From Pseudobdellovibrionaceae bacterium (GTDB taxonomy: Bacteria; Bdellovibrionota; Bdellovibrionia; Bdellovibrionales; UBA1609), in NCBI GenBank assembly GCA_018663505.1, contig JABJQG010000059.1, positions 1-64,000 on the forward strand: DNA of 64,000 nucleotides. Reading direction: 5' to 3'. The translations under genes and the position numbers were made by a program. The notes below the pieces were generated by a model, which did not search any database, was not told where the DNA came from, and saw only the letters and a list, made by a program, of their open reading frames with translations. Below are positions 9,267 to 19,300 of the stretch, one piece after another; positions within the stretch are counted from its first letter, which is position 1, and each line of letters opens with the position of its first letter.

Positions 9267-9351
9267 TTATAAGTAAAAAAAACAGGCAGTAGAAAATCTG
9301 TTTATGAAATTGATGATTTAAGATTATTAATATTTAAAAGGAGTTAAGAAA

Positions 9352-11274
9352 ATGGGCAAAATAATAGGAATAGACTTAGGAACTACCAACTCTTGTGTTT
9401 CTGTAATGGAAGGCGGAGAAGCGAAGGTTTTAGTCAATGAAGAAGGTGGAAGAACAACTCCTTCTGTTGTGGCGTACACAAAAGATAACGAAAAACTTGT
9501 TGGTCAGGTAGCAAAGCGCCAGGCTGTGACCAATCCCGAAAATACTGTATTTTCTTCAAAGCGTTTTATTGGAAGTAAATTCTCAGAAGCGTCTACGGAA
9601 ATATCTAGAGTTCCTTATAACGTGGTAAAAAAGGGCAACCAAGATTGTGCTTTTGAAATTAATGGCAGTCAGATTACGCCAGAAGAGATTTCTGCGGGTG
9701 TTCTATCAAAGCTTAAAAAAGTGGCTGAAGACTATTTAGGTCACGAAGTGTCGGAAGCTGTAGTGACTGTTCCTGCTTACTTTAACGATGCTCAAAGACA
9801 GGCCACTAAAGATGCCGGTAAAATTGCTGGTCTTGATGTGAAGCGAATTATTAATGAGCCCACAGCAGCAGCGCTTGCCTACGGTTTAGATAAAAAAGAA
9901 GATGAGAAAATTGCTATCTTTGATTTTGGTGGCGGAACATTTGATATTTCTATCTTAGAAGTTGGGGACAACGTTGTAGAAGTAAAAGCTACAAATGGTG
10001 ACACTCATTTAGGTGGAGATGATTTTGATATAGCTATTTTAGATTGGTTAATTGATGAATTTAAAAAAGATCAAGGCATTGACTTATCTAACGATAAGAT
10101 GGCCTTACAAAGATTAAAAGAAGGTGCTGAAAAAGCTAAAGTGGAACTTTCCACTGCTCAGGAAACTGAAATTAACCTTCCATTTGTAACTGCTGATGCC
10201 TCAGGACCAAAACATTTAAATTTAAAACTAACTAGAGCTAAATTTAATCAACTTACAGAAGACTTGGTTAAAAGATCATTAGTGCCGTGTAAAAAAGCTT
10301 TAGCGGATTCAGGTTTATCTACATCAGAAATTGATGAAATAGTTTTAGTTGGTGGTTCCACAAGAATCCCAGCCATTCAAGATGCTGTAAAAGATTTTTT
10401 TGGTAAAGAATTAAATAAGTCAGTGAACCCAGATGAAGTTGTGGCCATTGGTGCCGCAATTCAAGGTGGAGTTTTAGCCGGTGATGTAAAGGACGTTTTG
10501 CTACTTGATGTAACACCCTTATCGCTAGGAATTGAAACTCTTGGTGGTGTGATGACAAAATTAATTGAGCGAAATACAACAATCCCAACTAAGAAATCTC
10601 AGGTGTTTTCCACGGCAGCAGATAATCAAACAAGTGTTGATGTTCATGTGCTTCAAGGTGAGCGTGAGATGTCAGGGGACAATAAGACTTTAGGTCGTTT
10701 TGAACTTACCGGACTTCCTTCAGCTCCTAGAGGGGTACCTCAAATTGAAGTTAGCTTTGATATTGATGCCAATGGTATTATTAATATTTCGGCAAAAGAC
10801 TTAGGAACGGGTAAAGAACAGACTATTAAAATTACAGCTAAATCTGGTCTTTCTGAGGATGAAGTTGATCGTATGGTAAAAGAGGCAGAGCTTCATGCTG
10901 ACGAAGACAAAGTTAAGAAAGAGAAAATTACCACTAAAAATGAACTTGATAATATGGTTTATCAGTCAGAGAAACTCCTGAGTGAAAATGAAGATAAGGT
11001 TTCTGCTGAAGATAAAACAAGTGTAGAAACTGCAGTGGCCGCAGGTAAGTCCGCTTTAGAAACAGATGACTTAGATCAAATGAAAACGGCATTAGAAGGA
11101 TTAACTACTGCTAATCATGCCTTAAGTAGTTCTTTGTACAGTAGTCAAGCTGATGCTGGAGGAGCTGCAGAAGGTGGAGCTTCTGGCGGCGGAGATACAA
11201 GTGGGGGCGCAGACGCTACCGCTGGTGGCAAGGATGATGTTATTGATGCTGATTTTAAAGATGTAAATAGCTAA
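9352..11274 (+). CDS. dnaK: Chaperone protein DnaK (Hsp70)
   Basis: Main ATP-driven folding chaperone. 640 residues, the standard length. Family signatures: [15 protein letters not shown] at the N-terminus, [14 protein letters not shown] in the nucleotide-binding domain, [14 protein letters not shown], the linker [18 protein letters not shown], then substrate-binding and lid domains. The C-terminal tail is Gly-rich and ends in [13 protein letters not shown], a form of the EEVD-like acidic end usual in bacterial DnaK. RBS AAAAGGAG is strong. A good terminator follows the stop. Confidence 0.98.
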   Translation: MGKIIGIDLGTTNSCVSVMEGGEAKVLVNEEGGRTTPSVVAYTKDNEKLVGQVAKRQAVTNPENTVFSSKRFIGSKFSEASTEISRVPYNVVKKGNQDCAFEINGSQITPEEISAGVLSKLKKVAEDYLGHEVSEAVVTVPAYFNDAQRQATKDAGKIAGLDVKRIINEPTAAALAYGLDKKEDEKIAIFDFGGGTFDISILEVGDNVVEVKATNGDTHLGGDDFDIAILDWLIDEFKKDQGIDLSNDKMALQRLKEGAEKAKVELSTAQETEINLPFVTADASGPKHLNLKLTRAKFNQLTEDLVKRSLVPCKKALADSGLSTSEIDEIVLVGGSTRIPAIQDAVKDFFGKELNKSVNPDEVVAIGAAIQGGVLAGDVKDVLLLDVTPLSLGIETLGGVMTKLIERNTTIPTKKSQVFSTAADNQTSVDVHVLQGEREMSGDNKTLGRFELTGLPSAPRGVPQIEVSFDIDANGIINISAKDLGTGKEQTIKITAKSGLSEDEVDRMVKEAELHADEDKVKKEKITTKNELDNMVYQSEKLLSENEDKVSAEDKTSVETAVAAGKSALETDDLDQMKTALEGLTTANHALSSSLYSSQADAGGAAEGGASGGGDTSGGADATAGGKDDVIDADFKDVNS

Positions 11275-11304
11275 GTTTTTAATTTATTATTCATGTTGTA
11301 AAAG

Positions 11305-11332
11305 AGCCTGTGTGAAAACATGGGCTTTTTTT
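11305..11332 (+). terminator. Intrinsic terminator of dnaK
   Basis: AGCCTGTGT-GAAA-ACATGGGCT forms a 9-bp stem (two G-U pairs) on a GAAA tetraloop, followed by seven T. Confidence 0.85.
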
Positions 11333-11364
11333 ATTGGCTTATGATTGAGTGTTGAATTTTCCAT

Positions 11365-11566
11365 TGAAACTTTTCCGTCCGTGGGAAATCGAGGCTTGCC
11401 GCCTCGAGCTCCGCAATCTAATGGCATCGTGCCATTAGATCTAAAAAAAATTAATATTCGAGACAAACTGAGTTTATTTCTTACATTAGATTCCCCCACA
11501 CGACGTGGGGGAATTGGTGGGTTCGGGCTGCCTTAAGCCCGATCTCCCATGGATGGAAAGGTTTCA
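11365..11566. ncRNA. Candidate structured RNA or hairpin element, multibranched
   Basis: A 202-base element closed by a 22-bp uninterrupted stem: 11365-11386 pairs with 11545-11566 with only three G-U pairs. Inside are four perfect hairpins: CGAGGC/GCCTCG (11390-11406); an 11-bp stem with TCG loop (11416-11440); a 9-10 bp stem TTCCCCCAC/GTGGGGGAA with loop ACGAC (11491-11513); and a 7-bp stem TCGGGCT/AGCCCGA (11523-11542). A small AAAC-TGA-GTTT hairpin lies in the middle. No protein is supported; the short ORFs across it only follow the palindromes. It could be a structured RNA or a non-autonomous mobile element with 22-bp inverted ends. No T-run follows on either side. Confidence 0.6.
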
Positions 11567-11662
11567 AAAGATATCCAGTACTCAATTACAAAACAATATA
11601 AAAACAGAAGCCACCTAAGCCACAGAGCTTACTCATAACAAAGAGGAAACAGAGGGGAATAA

Positions 11663-12325
11663 TTACTTATTTTTTTTACGTAAGTATTTCAAGGGATTTT
11701 CTAATTGATAATCTTTATTATCATCAACATAAAAAATTATTCCAATGCTGATGTAGGTAAACGCCTTAGCCATATTAACACCAATTTCTCCAGTGAATAA
11801 GGTAGAATCGTAATAACTGGTTTTAAGTTCTCCACCAAAAGAGAGCTGAGCAGGAACAGTAGTGGAATCTTTGTATCCTCGAATGCCTAGCTGAAGTGCA
11901 CTGTAGGCATCAATATCTCCAAACTCAGTTTTAAACTTTTTACTTACAAAGGGGTGGGCCCTTAAGCTAATTTCAGATTCTCCGTTATAGCGAGAATAGC
12001 TGGCACCTATGCGTATACCCATGGCGGGCTGTTCTCCATAGTCTGGGTAAGGGACCCATTTATAAAAAACGCCAGTATGGAAAACCTCGGAACCAACACC
12101 AAGATTTACTCTTACGTTTGCTCCATCATCTAATCCACTGTCTAAGTAGCCAAAAAAACCAGTTCCAGAATATGTTTTTGGGTCAGTGATAATTTGTGTG
12201 CCTAGACCTAATTTATATTGAGATACTTTTAATATCTCACCAGTGTCATGATGAGTGTAGAAAGCCCAAGATACAGAGGGTATCAGGAATAATGTAAATA
12301 TTAAGGCTTTTATGAATACTTTCAT
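11663..12325 (-). CDS. Predicted outer-membrane beta-barrel protein, function unknown
   Basis: 220 residues with a clear Sec signal peptide (MKVFIKALIFTLFLIPSVSWA, cleavage after SWA). The mature part shows alternating hydrophobic and polar strands with Gly/Tyr/Ser turns (GLGTQIITD, VRVNLGVGSEVFHTGVFYKW, MGIRIGASYSRYNG, YSALQLGIRGY, FTYISIGIIFYVDD), typical of a small 8-strand barrel. The short basic C-terminal tail (YLRKKNK) is unusual for barrels, which often end in an aromatic residue. Divergent from the glycosyltransferase gene. No specific family recognised. Confidence 0.6.
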   Translation of the reverse strand: MKVFIKALIFTLFLIPSVSWAFYTHHDTGEILKVSQYKLGLGTQIITDPKTYSGTGFFGYLDSGLDDGANVRVNLGVGSEVFHTGVFYKWVPYPDYGEQPAMGIRIGASYSRYNGESEISLRAHPFVSKKFKTEFGDIDAYSALQLGIRGYKDSTTVPAQLSFGGELKTSYYDSTLFTGEIGVNMAKAFTYISIGIIFYVDDNKDYQLENPLKYLRKKNK

Positions 12326-12385
12326 TGGGATATAGTAGTTTCAAAACAAGGGTTTTGACAAGCATTCTTGTGAAGGGATTTCATC

Positions 12386-13150
12386 ATGTCTAAAATACCG
12401 ATATCTTTAGTGATTATTACTCTTAATGAAGAAAATAATATAGCACGCTGTATTCAATCTGTACCTTTTGCCGACGAAGTGATTATTGTTGATAGTGGCA
12501 GTAGTGATAAAACTTTAGAGATTGCAGAGTCTCTGGGTGCAAAAATAAGTTTTGAAAAATGGCAAGGGTTCTATCATCAGAAAAATAAAGCCACGGAGCT
12601 TGCAAAAAATGATTGGGTTTTATCCTTAGATGCAGACGAAGCTTTGGGAGAGGACTCGCAAAATGAAATCTTAGATTTGATGAGTGGAAAACTAGAATAT
12701 GATGGCTATATTTTTCCAAGACTTAGCTTTCATTTGGGGCGCTGGATATGGCATGGGGGCTGGTATCCTGATAAGCAATTAAGATTTTTTAATAAAAATA
12801 AATGTCACTGGAAAAATACAAATGTGCATGAGCATGTTGTTGGTGAAAACATTAAGCTGCTCAAAAAACCAATCTTACACTATGTTTTTAAAGACCTGGC
12901 ACATCAAGTGGATACGAATAACAGATACTCTGGACTAGGAACTCAAGACCTTATTTCTAAAAATAAAAAATTCTCCTTATTTAGGCTCGTTACAAAACCA
13001 ATATCTAAATTTATAGAGTGTTATTTTTTTAAAAGAGGGATATTAGATGGTATGCCTGGTTTTATTATTGCTGTGAGCGCTTCTTACTCTATTTTTTTAA
13101 AATTTGCTAAACTTTGGGAATATGAAAAAGTAAAGGTCAGAGAGAAGTAA
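12386..13150 (+). CDS. Family 2 glycosyltransferase (WaaE/KdtX-like)
   Basis: Cytoplasmic GT-A enzyme, probably adding a sugar to the lipopolysaccharide core. The N-terminal domain has the GT2 pattern SLVIITLNEENNI, VIIVDSGSSDKTLEIA and the metal-binding DxD in WVLSLDADEAL. WHGGWYPDKQLRFF is typical of the WaaE-type subgroup. 254 residues, usual for the subgroup; the hydrophobic C-terminus may bind the membrane. RBS AAGGGA precedes ATG. The next gene begins one base after the stop, so the two are an operon. Substrate is inferred only from family. Confidence 0.82.
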   Translation: MSKIPISLVIITLNEENNIARCIQSVPFADEVIIVDSGSSDKTLEIAESLGAKISFEKWQGFYHQKNKATELAKNDWVLSLDADEALGEDSQNEILDLMSGKLEYDGYIFPRLSFHLGRWIWHGGWYPDKQLRFFNKNKCHWKNTNVHEHVVGENIKLLKKPILHYVFKDLAHQVDTNNRYSGLGTQDLISKNKKFSLFRLVTKPISKFIECYFFKRGILDGMPGFIIAVSASYSIFLKFAKLWEYEKVKVREK

Positions 13151-13151
13151 G

Positions 13152-13799
13152 ATGAAGAAGCAACTTATTATTGGTGACATTCATGGTTGTTATGATGAAC
13201 TACTGTTACTTTTAGAAAAAGCTAATTATTGTCCTAAAACACATGAATTATATTTCGTGGGCGACCTTATTAAAAAAGGTCCGAAATCTTTAGCGGTTCT
13301 TAAATTCGCCTATAATAATAATGTAAAAGTGGTATTGGGCAATCACGAGTTGGGATTTTTACAATTTTTAGCAGAAGAACGCGACTGTATAGCTTGTGAG
13401 GAGTTAAAGCAAGAGATGGGCGCTAAAGTAAATTTTTGGAAATCTTATATAAAAAGTTGGCCTCTGTTCATTGAGCATGAGAACTTTATTCTAGTACACG
13501 CTGGAGTTGCTCCAGGACAAAACCTTTCTTCCATGGGTCCAAAAATATTATGCACAATTAGAACTTGGGATGGTCAAGGAGAAGATCTTAATAACCCCGC
13601 CCATCCGGCCTGGTTTGAGCTATACAAGAAAAGTAAAACTATAGTTTATGGACATTGGGCACTGAGAGGGGTAGAAGTTAGGGGAAATTCCATAGGTTTA
13701 GATTCCGGCTGTTGCTATGGGAAACAACTTTCTGCGGTAGAATTTCCAAGTAAAAAAATTATCCAAGTAGATGCTTTAGAGAGCTATGTTTCCTTATAA
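13152..13799 (+). CDS. ApaH/PPP-family metallophosphoesterase
   Basis: Calcineurin-like phosphoesterase, similar to symmetrical Ap4A hydrolases and bacterial PPP phosphatases. Metal-ligand motifs in order: GDIHGCYDE (DxH), GDLIKKGP (GDxxxxGP), GNHELGFL (GNHE), VHAGVAPG and YGHWA. 215 residues, shorter than E. coli ApaH (280). The GDLIKKGP motif has Leu-Ile-Lys-Lys where GDLVDRGP is usual, so the Asp and Arg of that motif are missing; substrate preference may differ. One base after the glycosyltransferase stop, so co-transcribed. A weak AT-rich hairpin with T-run (13823-13843) may end the unit. Confidence 0.8.
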   Translation: MKKQLIIGDIHGCYDELLLLLEKANYCPKTHELYFVGDLIKKGPKSLAVLKFAYNNNVKVVLGNHELGFLQFLAEERDCIACEELKQEMGAKVNFWKSYIKSWPLFIEHENFILVHAGVAPGQNLSSMGPKILCTIRTWDGQGEDLNNPAHPAWFELYKKSKTIVYGHWALRGVEVRGNSIGLDSGCCYGKQLSAVEFPSKKIIQVDALESYVSL

Positions 13800-13822
13800 A
13801 AATTCTAAATGTCTTGTTAAAT

Positions 13823-13843
13823 AAAATTGGACTTCAATTTTTT
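13823..13843 (+). terminator. Weak AT-rich terminator
   Basis: AAAATTG-GACTT-CAATTTT is a 7-bp stem with a T-tail, 24 bases after the phosphoesterase stop. Confidence 0.4.
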
Positions 13844-14021
13844 CTGAAATGAGTATTAAGCCATGATCACTGGGGCTGATATGAGCTGAAACTGTTTCAT
13901 TTTAAGAATTGGTAATATGTCTTTTTATGATAAAATTCCACAAATCTCCATTAGGGTCTAAATCTAATTTGTAAATCCTCCGAAACCTATTGTGAACTAT
14001 TAACTTTTAGGGGATTTTCAA

Positions 14022-15218
14022 ATGCAAAAGGTTATTTTTGGATTTATATTTATTTTGGTATCATATCTTAGCTTAGATCTCGTTCAGGCAAGCAGCTCTA
14101 GTTGTGAATGCCCAGAGATTAAGTGTAGCCCCTGTGAGTCGCAAAAAAGTTTAAAGTTTTACTCAGAAAAATGTGGTAATGGCCAGGTAAATTCTTGCGC
14201 AAAGCCAGTTTGTGTAGCTTTAGATCCATTACCTAATCAGTGTCTTGCAAAAAACAAGAATAAAAATATTAAACGTAAGTTATCTTCTGAGCCAAAAGTT
14301 GAAGATATGAAAACACAAGGTATGCAAATTGAAGTGGGTATAATTTCTGGTATTAAAAGGGGAGCATGGGTCGAAAGCTCACAAGGAACGAAGAAAAGCC
14401 TAAATCACGGAATGAAAATTTATGAGTCTGATACTTTAGTTACCGATGCAAAAGGTCAGATTAAGCTCAGTTTTCACGATAAAAATGAACTCATACTACA
14501 AGCGGATTCTAAAATTAAACTCACAGAATATCGATCTCCTAAAAAAAGAAATAAAATGGGACGTAAGGCACTCTTGGATTTACTAAAAGGTAAAGTTAGA
14601 AACAGAGTCAAGAAGAAGTATAAAGGGAATAAAGCTTCCTTTTTTAAAGTGCGAACTAAATCTGCAGTGGCAGGGGTTCGTGGTACTGACTTTGTGGTTA
14701 GTTTTGCCAAGAACAGTAAAGAAACAACAAAAATTGAAACTCTCACTGGGGAAGTAGTTCTTTCTGATCCAAAGGAAGTGACTAAGTTACATATTAAAGC
14801 AGGTAAGTTTGCAAGTTATGTGACTCCTTCTCGAGATATGTTTAGCGCAGATGAAATAAAAGATTTTGTGGACAAGGGTTATATGACACCCGTGTATAAA
14901 ATGAGCAAGAAAGATATTGAGCAAATCAGTTTTTCAACAGCATTCAAAAAGGGCTCTCATAGAGAAATAGCTAGTGCTAAGAAAGTAATAAAAAAAGATA
15001 TTTGTGAGTCACCATCAGCACAATTAAACCAATGTGCATGGAGTTGTGAGGGGAACCCAAAAGGTGCCACCTCTTGTCGTACGGATATTAAAGGGGTTAA
15101 ATGCACCCGGCAAAGATGTAATGCAAATGGTAATTGGGCAGAAGAAACTCGTTTACCAGCAAGCTATACAGAGCAATGCCCGGCTCAAGGGCATAAAGTA
15201 GGCTCCTGTAATTACTAG
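14022..15218 (+). CDS. Secreted FecR-domain protein with Cys-rich ends
   Basis: 398 residues with signal peptide (MQKVIFGFIFILVSYLSLDLVQA). A cysteine-rich N-terminal stretch (CECPEIKCSPCESQ) follows. A FecR-like beta domain covers about 110-270: VESSQGTKKSL, DTLVTDAKGQIKLSFHD, then SAVAGVRGTDFVVSF, the most diagnostic motif. The C-terminal 70 residues hold eight cysteines (CESPSAQLNQCAWSCEG, CRTDIKGVKCTRQRC, CPAQGHKVGSCNY), probably disulfide-bonded. Unlike true FecR there is no N-terminal anti-sigma segment and no sigma factor nearby, so it is more likely a periplasmic or surface binding protein. RBS AGGGGA. A related FecR protein lies at 56999-58015. Confidence 0.72.
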   Translation: MQKVIFGFIFILVSYLSLDLVQASSSSCECPEIKCSPCESQKSLKFYSEKCGNGQVNSCAKPVCVALDPLPNQCLAKNKNKNIKRKLSSEPKVEDMKTQGMQIEVGIISGIKRGAWVESSQGTKKSLNHGMKIYESDTLVTDAKGQIKLSFHDKNELILQADSKIKLTEYRSPKKRNKMGRKALLDLLKGKVRNRVKKKYKGNKASFFKVRTKSAVAGVRGTDFVVSFAKNSKETTKIETLTGEVVLSDPKEVTKLHIKAGKFASYVTPSRDMFSADEIKDFVDKGYMTPVYKMSKKDIEQISFSTAFKKGSHREIASAKKVIKKDICESPSAQLNQCAWSCEGNPKGATSCRTDIKGVKCTRQRCNANGNWAEETRLPASYTEQCPAQGHKVGSCNY

Positions 15219-15292
15219 TGAATTTAGTACAAAACGGCCCTGCTGCATTGCGAGAAAAAACACTATGGGGTGCAGTTGTCTATGATTCTCCC

Positions 15293-15321
15293 TTGCTAAA
15301 TTTTAAAAAGAAAACTATAAC
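15293..15321 (+). promoter_or_regulatory. Promoter of tRNA-His
   Basis: TTGCTA (15293-15298) and TATAAC (15316-15321) are 17 bases apart and about 48 bases upstream of the tRNA. Confidence 0.5.
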
Positions 15322-15368
15322 TTTGTTTCCTGTGAGCAATACAGGAATGATAACTTAAAAGTCATTAT

Positions 15369-15445
15369 GGTGACCGTAGCTCAGTTGGTAGAGCGCCGGA
15401 TTGTGATTCCGGTTGTCGCGGGTTCAATCCCCGTCGGCCACCCCA
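15369..15445 (+). tRNA. tRNA-His (anticodon GTG), CCA encoded
   Basis: Full cloverleaf: the extra G at -1 typical of tRNA-His (15369) opposite C73; D arm GCTC-AGTTGGTA-GAGC; anticodon stem CCGGA/TCCGG around TT-GTG-AT; T arm GCGGG-TTCAATC-CCCGT; encoded 3' CCA. All acceptor pairs form except position 4-69, which is A-C (15373 with 15438). Leader promoter at 15293. The downstream small gene starts only 33 bases later. Confidence 0.96.
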
Positions 15446-15478
15446 ATTTAAAGGCTTTCAAGGCATTCAACACTTTCG

Positions 15479-15685
15479 GTGCCCATGGATAAAAAAGTAA
15501 CAACAAAATCTAAACCACTTCCACAGATCGATTTAAAAGCTCTTGAATACAATTTATCTTTGAGTGTAGACAAGCGGTTACTCCAACATCAATCAGCTTT
15601 TGAAACAGTTTCTGAGCTTAAAAAAGCACATAAAAGGCTCTATGAAAAACCTCAACCAATTACTTCAGATTTTACTCAAGGCTGA
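15479..15685 (+). CDS. Small protein preceding nucleotidyltransferase, possible antitoxin partner
   Basis: 68 residues, charged and helical (SVDKRLLQHQSAFETVSELK), no signal or membrane segment. Start ATG 15479, with a second ATG two codons later. Its 3' end overlaps the next gene's ATG (15642) by 44 bases, indicating translational coupling. Small helical proteins often pair with nucleotidyltransferase-fold toxins, which suggests an antitoxin or partner, but I recognise no family. Likely read through from the tRNA-His promoter. Confidence 0.55.
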   Translation: MPMDKKVTTKSKPLPQIDLKALEYNLSLSVDKRLLQHQSAFETVSELKKAHKRLYEKPQPITSDFTQG

Positions 15686-16133
15686 AATCGATTTCATCCT
15701 AATTGGTGGTTATGCTGGTGTTGTGCACGGGTCTAATCAGTTAACTCGTGATTTAGATATTTGCGCTGCTTTGACGGTGCAAGATATTCAAAAGTTACAA
15801 GATTGCTTAAAAGACTATCATCCTAAACACAGAATGAACCCTAATTTTAAACCTTCTTTTTTGGAGGAGGCTTTACCATCTAATATAGAAAATCTAAATG
15901 CAGTCTATTTAGAAACAGACCTGGGTATTTTAGATATTATAAAATCAGTAATTGCAGTTGGAGATTTTGAAACAGTAAAGCAAGGTGCTGTGCAAGTTGA
16001 AGTCTTTGGGCTGAGTTGTCAAGTGATCTCGTTAGACCACTTGATCCAAGCCAAAGAAAAAATGGGTCGTGATAAAGATAAATCGACTCTACATGAACTT
16101 TATGCCATCAAAAAAAAGCTCAGTGAAAGCTAA
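15642..16133 (+). CDS. Nucleotidyltransferase-fold protein (AbiEii/MNT-like)
   Basis: 163 residues from ATG 15642 (an upstream TTG at 15600 is less likely). The N-terminus has the polymerase-beta-type nucleotidyltransferase signature: a GG motif in FILIGGYAGVVHGS, then LTRDLDIC with two spaced acidic residues, and a third candidate acid in LGILDI. The C-terminus contains LDHLIQAKEKMGRDKDKSTL, common in stand-alone nucleotidyltransferases of the AbiEii type. Such proteins add nucleotides to proteins or tRNA and often act as toxins. Overlap with the preceding small gene and position right behind tRNA-His support a two-gene accessory module. Toxin function is inferred. Confidence 0.72.
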   Translation: MKNLNQLLQILLKAEIDFILIGGYAGVVHGSNQLTRDLDICAALTVQDIQKLQDCLKDYHPKHRMNPNFKPSFLEEALPSNIENLNAVYLETDLGILDIIKSVIAVGDFETVKQGAVQVEVFGLSCQVISLDHLIQAKEKMGRDKDKSTLHELYAIKKKLSES

Positions 16134-16230
16134 CAGCTTAAAGAATTGGTCACGCATTCAGTATCGCCACAAATTTTTAAAGCTGGATTGTTAGATTTTT
16201 TTTGTGTTTCAATTAGACACAGCAGGAAAT

Positions 16231-16252
16231 ACTAATATCTAAAAATATTAGT
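16231..16252. repeat. Perfect 8-bp inverted repeat upstream of cytochrome gene
   Basis: ACTAATAT-CTAAAA-ATATTAGT lies 108 bases before the preferred start of the multiheme gene. It may be an operator, or a hairpin ending the upstream module; no T-run follows. Confidence 0.35.
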
Positions 16253-16359
16253 AACTTACATACTTTTTAAAATTTTATTTCATATCTTTTTTCATGGTTT
16301 TTCCAAGTTCTATTATATAATAAATGAATGAGTTCAACTTGAATGCATTAGGATTTATC

Positions 16360-19300
16360 ATGAATACAAAGCTAACAACTGTGCGTATATATAAAGAATT
16401 GATTATTTTATTTATTTTATCTCTTGTTTTTTCATTGTTTCAAAATTGTGGTCAAATGAGAACTCCACAGGCTTCTGGAAACCTTGCTGCCTTAAGCTTT
16501 AAGCATTATGTACTCACTGACGATCAAGGTTGTATACTCTGTCACGATCAAGATAGACCATCTAAAGATCATGCTGATGGCGAAAATAATTGTAAGACTT
16601 GTCATATAACCTCTACATGGGAAGATACAAAATTAGGGACAAGTCATAACCCAACACCAAATAGTTGTAATAACTGTCATGGCTCAGGTCAAAGTTTTGA
16701 CCAAATATCAGAAGTTTCCCCAACCCATATTGAAACTTCTGGACTAGATTGTATTTCTTGTCATCAATCCTCAATTCAAAATGAGTTTCAGGATTGGAAA
16801 AATAGTCTTTACCCACACACAACAACAAACCCAGCCACCTGTAACAGCTGTCACGACTCTGGTATGCGGTTTGATCATGTTTCAGATGAATCTAAACATG
16901 AAAAAATTGATAACTCAGGACAAGATTGTATTAGCTGCCATACAAATACAGTCACTGTTTCTATTTATACCACTTGGTCTGGTGCATTATTTAATCATGA
17001 GACAGCTAACGTACAATCTTGTAACAGCTGTCATGCCGATGGTGCAGATTATGATCTGTTTCCTGAGAAACATTCTGGTGTTGGGTCTGCGGATTGTGTG
17101 AGCTGCCACGGCGCCACTCTGACAAACTTGCCAATGCCAAAATTCACCAGTTGGCTAGGCTGGGATTTTAAACATGATTTAGCCGGAGTTCAAAATTGTG
17201 AAAGTTGTCATGGCAACACAATGAAGTATGATAAAATTTCAAATCTAACACCTACGCACATAGAAACCTCTGGTTTTGATTGTGTGGCATGCCACCAAGC
17301 TTCAAGCCAAGGCTCCTTTCAAGATTGGAATAATAGTGTTTACCCCCATGCCCTCACTCAGCCAGAAGCATGTAATAGTTGCCACAATTCAACTATGAGA
17401 TTTGATCAAATTACTAATGAACCTAAACATAATAATATAGATAACGATGGTAAAGATTGTATTGAATGTCATTTAGAAACCGTAACAGTTTCAAATTACA
17501 CAAGTTGGTCTGGTGCTATTTTTGATCATGCTACTGCAAATGTAGAAAGTTGTAACAGTTGTCATTCTAATGGAGCTGATTATGATTTATTCCCTGTGGG
17601 GCACTCAGTTGTAGGAACCGCCGACTGTGTTAGTTGTCATGGGGCCACGCAAACAGATACTTCCACACAAGCCGCATATACAGGCTGGCTGGGATGGCGC
17701 TTTAGTCATCCTGATGCAGACGTTCAAAGTTGTAACTCTTGTCATGAGAGTAACAAAAAGTATGGACAGAAAATTTCGAATTACACTGATCACATGAGCT
17801 TAGGTACTTCTGATTGCCTTGATTGTCATAGGGCTTCACAAACAAATGATCCCCAGGACGCTTATACGGGATGGAAGGGTGGTAAATTTGATCACCAAGC
17901 AGCAGGCTTAACTAGTTGTAACGGTTGTCACTCTGATGGTGCTAAAAATGATTTTTATCCTGCAAACCACTCAAACATAGGCTCAGCTGACTGTATTGAT
18001 TGTCATAGTGCTACACAAACCAACAATCCTCAACCCGCTTATACTAGCTGGCTTGGATGGAGCTATAACCATACTTTAGCTAATGCACAAACATGTAATA
18101 GCTGTCATAACACAACTAAAAAATATGATAAAATATCTAGTGCAAACCCTGCGCACATAGGTACCTCTGGACTTGATTGTGTGGCTTGTCATCAGTCTAC
18201 TACTCAAAATGGATTTTCGAGTTGGGAAAATAGTATTTACCCACACTCAATCATTGAACCAGCCACTTGTAATAACTGTCATAATGCCACCATGAGGTTT
18301 GATCATATTTCCAATGAACCTAAGCATAAAAATATCGATAACTCGGGACAAGACTGTGTGGTCTGTCACTCAAACACGGTGAATGTTTCTAATTACTCAA
18401 CTTGGTCAGGTGGACAGTTTAATCACCAAAGTGCAAATGTAGAAAGTTGTAATAGTTGTCACGCAACAGGGGCTGATCAGAATTCATTTCCTTTAACCCA
18501 CTCTGTAGTCGGCACTGCTGACTGTATAGCTTGCCATATGGCAACACAAACAAACACGCCGGAACAAGCGTACACCAGCTGGACTGGATGGAGTTTTAGC
18601 CATTCTGCCGCAAACGTACAGACCTGTAATTCTTGTCATAATAGTAATAAAAAGTACGGACAGGAAATTATGAATACCCCCAGCCACTTAACTGTAGGTA
18701 ATTCGGATTGTGTGGATTGCCATATGGCATCTTTAGTTTCACAGTCAAATCCTACAGTCCCGGCATATTCAAACTGGTATGATGGTGTCTTTGATCACAA
18801 TACTGCCAAGTTAAATAGTTGTAACAGTTGTCACGCAAATAATATGAGCCATGATAACTTTCCATCAACACATTTACCAGTTGGAACAGCGGACTGCATT
18901 AATTGTCATAAGGTTTCAAGTACTACATTTGTTGCATGGAGCTGGGAACAGACTTCTGATGATTTATATGACCATGTACGTGCCAATGCTACAAACTGTA
19001 ATAGCTGCCATAATATTGGAAATCAATATGACAGTAAACTTGTGGCCTTTAAGATAATTAAGTCTCATACAACAGTAACAACAGCGCAATGTACTACCTG
19101 TCACTTGGCCTCCACTACAAATACGCCTAACCCCATGTATACTAGCTGGGCGGGTGCAGAAAAAGTACCAGAGAACATGAGTCTGCAAGCTGTTACTTAC
19201 GGAACAAATAAATACTCTGTGACAATGCCAGGGCAATTTAATAACCCTCACCCTGATACCACAAATACCTCTTGTGCCAGCTGTCATGCCAATGAGGATT

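Noticed and set aside
9196-9351. Search for a CIRCE/HrcA operator or riboswitch before dnaK
   Set aside because: No TTAGCACTC-N9-GAGTGCTAA-like sequence; only a weak CAGATT/AATCTG repeat.
11345-11536. Frames of 63 and 70 codons on both strands across the structured element
   Set aside because: They follow the inverted repeats; no start signals, and composition fits hairpins rather than protein.
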